DNA from: Bryobacterales bacterium
GTDB lineage: Bacteria; Acidobacteriota; Terriglobia; Bryobacterales; Bryobacteraceae
NCBI GenBank assembly: GCA_003517725.1
Contig: DOZZ01000024.1
Location: forward strand, 3,810-11,858
DNA: 8,049 bases
Direction of reading: 5' to 3'
Part shown: positions 5,190-8,049 of the stretch, in pieces
Numbering within the stretch: the first letter of the stretch is position 1
How the letters are laid out: each line of letters starts with the position of its first letter
The notes under the pieces: model-generated
Databases searched by the model: none
Told to the model about the DNA's origin: nothing
The model's input: only the letters and a program-made list of their open reading frames with translations
Program-made: the position numbers and the translations under genes

Positions 5190-6013
5190 TGCTCTACGTG
5201 GTGGCCACGCCGATCGGGAACCTGGAAGACATCACGCTACGCGCCATTCGCGTGCTGAAGGAAGTGCGCTGGATCGCGTGCGAAGATACGCGCACCACGC
5301 GCCACCTGCTGAACCACTACGGCATCGCCACGCCGACCATCAGCTACCACGATCACAACGAAAACACGCGCGCGCCCGAACTGGCGGCGCGTCTATCGGC
5401 GGGCGAAGACGGCGCGCTGGTCTCGGACGCCGGCATGCCGCTGATCTCCGACCCCGGTTATCGCCTGGTGCAAGCGGCCATCGAGGCGGGCGTCTCGGTA
5501 GTGCCGATTCCGGGCGCCTCCGCGGTGTTGGCGGCGCTGACGGTCTCCGGCTTGCCGGCTGACACATTCCGCTTTGCCGGCTTCCTGCCGGAGAAGCAGG
5601 GCAAGCGTCGCGAAGCATTGGAAGCCCTGCGCCACCAAACCGAAACCACCGTCTTCTACGAAGCCCCGCACCGAATTCTGGCGACGCTCTCCGACATAGC
5701 AGAAATCCTAGGCACGCGGCCGATCGTGGTAGCGCGCGAACTAACCAAACTCTACGAAGAAGTATTGCGCGGCACGGCGGCGGAAATTCGCGCGCAATTG
5801 GCCGAACGCGCTTCCGTGCGAGGCGAAATCACGCTGCTGATCGGCCGAGCGGCGCATGCCGAAACCCCCGAATTGCCGCTGGAGCAAGCTCTGGAAGCTC
5901 TGATTCAGGCCGGCGTAAGCCGCATGGACGCGCTAAAGCTATTGGCGAAAGAGCGCGGCCTGTCAAAGCGCGAAATCTACAAGCACCTGATCGTAGACCG
6001 GCCAAAACAGTAG
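5189..6013 (+). CDS. rsmI: 16S rRNA (cytidine(1402)-2'-O)-methyltransferase RsmI
   Basis: Methylates the ribose 2'-OH of C1402 in the decoding centre of 16S rRNA, using S-adenosylmethionine. The 274-residue product matches the usual family length of about 280. The tetrapyrrole-methylase fold motifs are in order: VATPIGNLEDITLRA (5-19), CEDTRTTRHLL (31-41), SDAGMPLISDPGY (79-91), PIPGASAVLAAL (106-117), YEAPHR (157-162) and ELTKLYEEV (184-192). A C-terminal helical domain follows (about 232-270, SRMDALKLLAKERGLSKREIYK). The frame stays open far upstream, to 4763, inside hpnK. I place the start at ATG 5189 because the family motif begins five residues later and because TGATG gives a one-base overlap with the hpnK stop. 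It is the last gene of the mla operon and ends 7 bp from the converging permease gene. It looks complete and typical. Confidence 0.96.
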   Translation: MLYVVATPIGNLEDITLRAIRVLKEVRWIACEDTRTTRHLLNHYGIATPTISYHDHNENTRAPELAARLSAGEDGALVSDAGMPLISDPGYRLVQAAIEAGVSVVPIPGASAVLAALTVSGLPADTFRFAGFLPEKQGKRREALEALRHQTETTVFYEAPHRILATLSDIAEILGTRPIVVARELTKLYEEVLRGTAAEIRAQLAERASVRGEITLLIGRAAHAETPELPLEQALEALIQAGVSRMDALKLLAKERGLSKREIYKHLIVDRPKQ

Positions 6014-6020
6014 TCCCGTG

Positions 6021-7526
6021 CTAGCCCCGTGCCGCCGCCATAACGCTATGCTTGCGCCCAAACGCGAAGTAAATTCCCAGCCCAATCACCAGCCACACAA
6101 AAAATCGCACCCACGTCACCAGCGGCAGTGCCGTCATCAACAGCACGCAAAACGCAATCGAGATCATCGGCGTAACCGGACTCCACGGCACGCGGAACCC
6201 GCGCGGCCGGTCCGGCTGCTGATGCCGTAGCACCAGCACTCCGAGTGACACCACCACGAACGCGAACAACGTGCCGATGTTGGCCAGATCGGCAAAGGTG
6301 TCGATATCCCAGATGCCCGCCGGAATGCCCACCGCCAGCCCAGCGATCCAGGTGCTGATGTGCGGCGTCTTAAAACGCGGATGCACGCGCGAGAATATTT
6401 TGGGCATCAGGCCGTCGCGCGACATGGCGAACCATACCCGCGCCTGCCCGTACTGAAACACCAGCAGCGACGAAATCATGCCCACGATCGCGCCCACGCT
6501 GACCCAGCCGCGGATGCCGTTCATGCCCAGCGCCTTCAGCGCATTTGCCACCGGCGCGGCATTGTTCAGCGTGGTGTAAGGCGCGATGCCGGTCAGCACC
6601 AGCGCCACGGCAATGTAGAGGGCCGCGCAAATCACCAGCGTCAGCAGGATACCGATGGGCATGTCGCGCTGCGGCCGTTTGCATTCTTCCGCCGCGGTTG
6701 AAACCGAATCGAAGCCGATGTAGGTGAAGAAGACGATAGCGGAGCCGGTCAGCACGCCCGAAAAGCCATGCGGCAGGAAAGGATGCCAGTTGGCCGTATT
6801 GACTGCATGCGCCGCGCCGATCACAAAAATCAGAATCGCCGCGATCTTCACCATCACCATCACATTGTTGGTAGTGGCGCTTTCGCGCACGCCACGCACT
6901 AAGACCCATGTCAGCAGCAGCAGAATCGCCAGCGCCGATAAATTGAACACACTTCCAGTGAAAGATCCGTCGGCCGCGATGATCGGTTGCGCGATCAACG
7001 GCGGCAAATGCCAGTGGAACACGCCGTCGAGAATGTCGTTCAGATAGGCCGAGAAGCCCACCGCCACGGCCATGTTCGAGACCGCGTATTCCAGGATCAG
7101 GTCCCAGCCGATAATCCACGCGGCCAGCTCGCCCAGCGTGGCATACGCATAGGTGTAGGCGCTTCCCGCCACGGGAATCATGGAGGCCAGCTCGGCATAG
7201 CACAGCGCCGCGAAACTGCAGGCCAGAGCGGTCAGCAAAAACGACAGCGAGATGCCGGGACCCGCGCCCAGCCGGCCTGAAGTGGATACCGCGGCGCTGC
7301 CATAGCGCAGCAGATCCAGCACCGGCGCGTTCAGGATGCTCTTAAGCTGGTGTGATTCGCCGGCCGCCGCGGTGCCGGTCAGGATAAAGATGCCGGAGCC
7401 GATCACGGCTCCCACGCCGAATGCCGTCAGGCTCAGCGGACCCAGAGTCCGGCGCAATCGATGGCCAGGCTCGTCGGCCGCGGCAATCAGCGCATCGATA
7501 CTCTTGGTCCGGAAGAGCCCCTGCAT
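6021..7526 (-). CDS. APC-superfamily amino acid permease (CAT/YfnA-like)
   Basis: An inner-membrane secondary transporter of 501 residues, probably importing amino acids by proton symport. About twelve hydrophobic segments are visible. Diagnostic stretches are GVGAVIGSGIFILTG (37-51, broken helix 1 of the substrate site), YAELASMIPVAGSAYTYAY (110-128), GWDLILEYAVSN (140-151), FFTYIGFDSVSTAAEE (266-281) followed by KRPQRDMPIGI (283-293), and GQARVWFAMSRDGLMP (360-375). Between helix 1 and helix 2 there is an extra segment of about 30 residues (about 56-88) that YfnA-type proteins I recall do not have; it should face the periplasm. The ATG at 7526 lies 13 bp downstream of the small basic gene on the same strand, so it may be cotranscribed with it and the helicase gene. 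The Shine-Dalgarno is weak. The substrate cannot be assigned; cationic and branched amino acids are both known in this group. Confidence 0.93.
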   Translation of the reverse strand: MQGLFRTKSIDALIAAADEPGHRLRRTLGPLSLTAFGVGAVIGSGIFILTGTAAAGESHQLKSILNAPVLDLLRYGSAAVSTSGRLGAGPGISLSFLLTALACSFAALCYAELASMIPVAGSAYTYAYATLGELAAWIIGWDLILEYAVSNMAVAVGFSAYLNDILDGVFHWHLPPLIAQPIIAADGSFTGSVFNLSALAILLLLTWVLVRGVRESATTNNVMVMVKIAAILIFVIGAAHAVNTANWHPFLPHGFSGVLTGSAIVFFTYIGFDSVSTAAEECKRPQRDMPIGILLTLVICAALYIAVALVLTGIAPYTTLNNAAPVANALKALGMNGIRGWVSVGAIVGMISSLLVFQYGQARVWFAMSRDGLMPKIFSRVHPRFKTPHISTWIAGLAVGIPAGIWDIDTFADLANIGTLFAFVVVSLGVLVLRHQQPDRPRGFRVPWSPVTPMISIAFCVLLMTALPLVTWVRFFVWLVIGLGIYFAFGRKHSVMAAARG

Positions 7527-7539
7527 CGGCCGCCGGAGT

Positions 7540-7695
7540 TTAGCGCTTGCGTGTACCCTGCGCCGTGCGCTGCACTTTCTTCTTCAGCGAGCCTCGCGCG
7601 TCGGTGGAGGCGCGCTTGGCCTTCGGCGCGGCTTTCTTGCGCGCGGTGCGCTTGGCTTTCTTGCGCTCTTCAGGTGTCGATTGTTTCGTGTTCAT
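7540..7695 (-). CDS. Small very basic protein (51 residues), unrecognised
   Basis: A short gene directly behind the helicase: its ATG (7695) abuts the helicase stop (TAAATG), and its own stop is TAA. The product starts MNTKQSTPEERKKAK. It has 20 Lys/Arg among 51 residues (12 K, 8 R) against only 3 acidic ones, no hydrophobic segment and no Cys. An eight-residue unit repeats, RKKAKRTA (11-18) then RKKAAPKA (19-26), mirrored in DNA by a 13-base repeat at 7630-7642 and 7654-7666. The composition resembles histone-H1-like or ribosome-associated basic proteins, so nucleic acid binding is likely, but I recognise no family. A possible AGGA Shine-Dalgarno lies about 15 bases upstream inside the helicase gene, so translational coupling is plausible. 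It could instead be chance coding in a high-GC strand. The zero-base junction, the 13-bp gap to the permease and the otherwise empty interval argue for a real gene. Confidence 0.65.
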   Translation of the reverse strand: MNTKQSTPEERKKAKRTARKKAAPKAKRASTDARGSLKKKVQRTAQGTRKR

Positions 7696-8049
7696 TTAGG
7701 TTCGTTTCAATCCTGCGTATTTTTCGATGAGCTTCTTCAGCCCGAAACGTTGGAAGCTGACGATCACTTTGGCGTCATCGCCTTCGCCTTCGCGGCGCAC
7801 AATGGTGCCGGTCCCATACTTCGGATGCTCTACTAATGTACCTGTTCGCGCGCCGCTCTGGTTTGCGGGCTGCGCTACGCGCGGCGTCACCGGAATACGC
7901 GGCGGCACCACCAGCCTGGGGTTTGGCGCGGCCTGCGCCGGCCGCTGCACCGGAACATTCCCGCGCTGTTCCTTTAAGAACTGCGAGATGTTCTCCATCG
8001 AGTTGTAGGTGCGGCCGGTAAACAGATTCTTGCGCGCGCTCTGCTGCAC
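7696..8049 (-). CDS. PcrA/UvrD-type DNA helicase, C-terminal end only (partial)
   Basis: The last 117 residues of a superfamily 1A 3'-5' DNA helicase that runs off the right edge. The GTG at 8047-8049 is very likely an internal valine, not a start. No helicase motor motif is in view. The fragment begins with a segment typical of the PcrA tail (GRTYNSMENISQFLKE, 12-27). A Pro-rich flexible linker follows (about 30-70). The end is a Tudor-like domain (about 70-115) with VEHPKYGTGTIVRREGEG and a closing GLKKLIEKYAGL. In PcrA/UvrD this C-terminal domain contacts RNA polymerase and links the helicase to transcription-coupled repair and R-loop removal. The stop TAA abuts the start of the small basic gene. 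The call rests on the tail alone; pcrA and uvrD naming differ by lineage, so no symbol is given. Confidence 0.85.
   Translation of the reverse strand: MQQSARKNLFTGRTYNSMENISQFLKEQRGNVPVQRPAQAAPNPRLVVPPRIPVTPRVAQPANQSGARTGTLVEHPKYGTGTIVRREGEGDDAKVIVSFQRFGLKKLIEKYAGLKRT

Noticed and set aside
6370..7203. 277-residue - strand frame inside the permease
   Set aside because: Shifted shadow of the permease; no membrane segments or motifs of its own.
1..8049. Defence island, prophage, insertion sequence or CRISPR content
   Set aside because: No transposase, integrase, terminal inverted repeats or spacer-repeat array seen. All genes but the small basic one belong to recognisable families.

Overview
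The window is an ordinary, densely coded bacterial chromosome segment of high GC. It carries a Gram-negative type Mla lipid transporter, a hopanoid-associated deacetylase family gene, and a CAT-type amino acid permease and PcrA/UvrD tail of the kind I associate with soil Acidobacteria (Bryobacterales/Solibacter-like). That taxonomic guess rests on recalled protein style and not on a search. I see no mobile element, CRISPR array, tRNA or rRNA.

Layout, left to right. (1) 1-216 is a leader region before a small heat shock protein gene (Hsp20) on the + strand, which reads to 644. Its best ribosome binding site serves an ATG at 217 that lies in another frame from the Hsp20 domain, so the gene carries a one-base frameshift or a sequencing error. 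(2) A P1-family (DmpA/NylC-like) self-cleaving hydrolase lies on the - strand at 666-1613, tail to tail with Hsp20. A GC-rich hairpin sits between them. (3) After a 76-bp divergent intergenic region, five tightly packed + strand genes run from 1690 to 6013: mlaE (permease), mlaF (ATPase), mlaD (MCE substrate-binding protein), an hpnK/chbG-family deacetylase, and rsmI. Gaps are 16 and 2 bp, then overlaps of 4 and 1 bp, so this is almost certainly one operon. (4) On the - strand, from the right edge leftward, come the C-terminal end of a PcrA/UvrD helicase, a 51-residue very basic protein (7540-7695) whose ATG abuts the helicase stop, and an APC-superfamily amino acid permease (6021-7526). The permease ends 7 bp from the rsmI stop.

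How the genes may work together. MlaE, MlaF and MlaD form the inner-membrane core of a lipid transporter acting between inner and outer membrane. The HpnK-type deacetylase in the same operon suggests a link to envelope lipid or hopanoid modification. RsmI methylates 16S rRNA and is probably a housekeeping passenger.

The most interesting points are three. MlaF has Ser where the catalytic Walker B Glu is expected. The MlaD tail is five repeats with an exact 34-residue period. The small Lys/Arg-rich gene behind the helicase is easily missed. No clearly new system is present; these are variations on known machinery.
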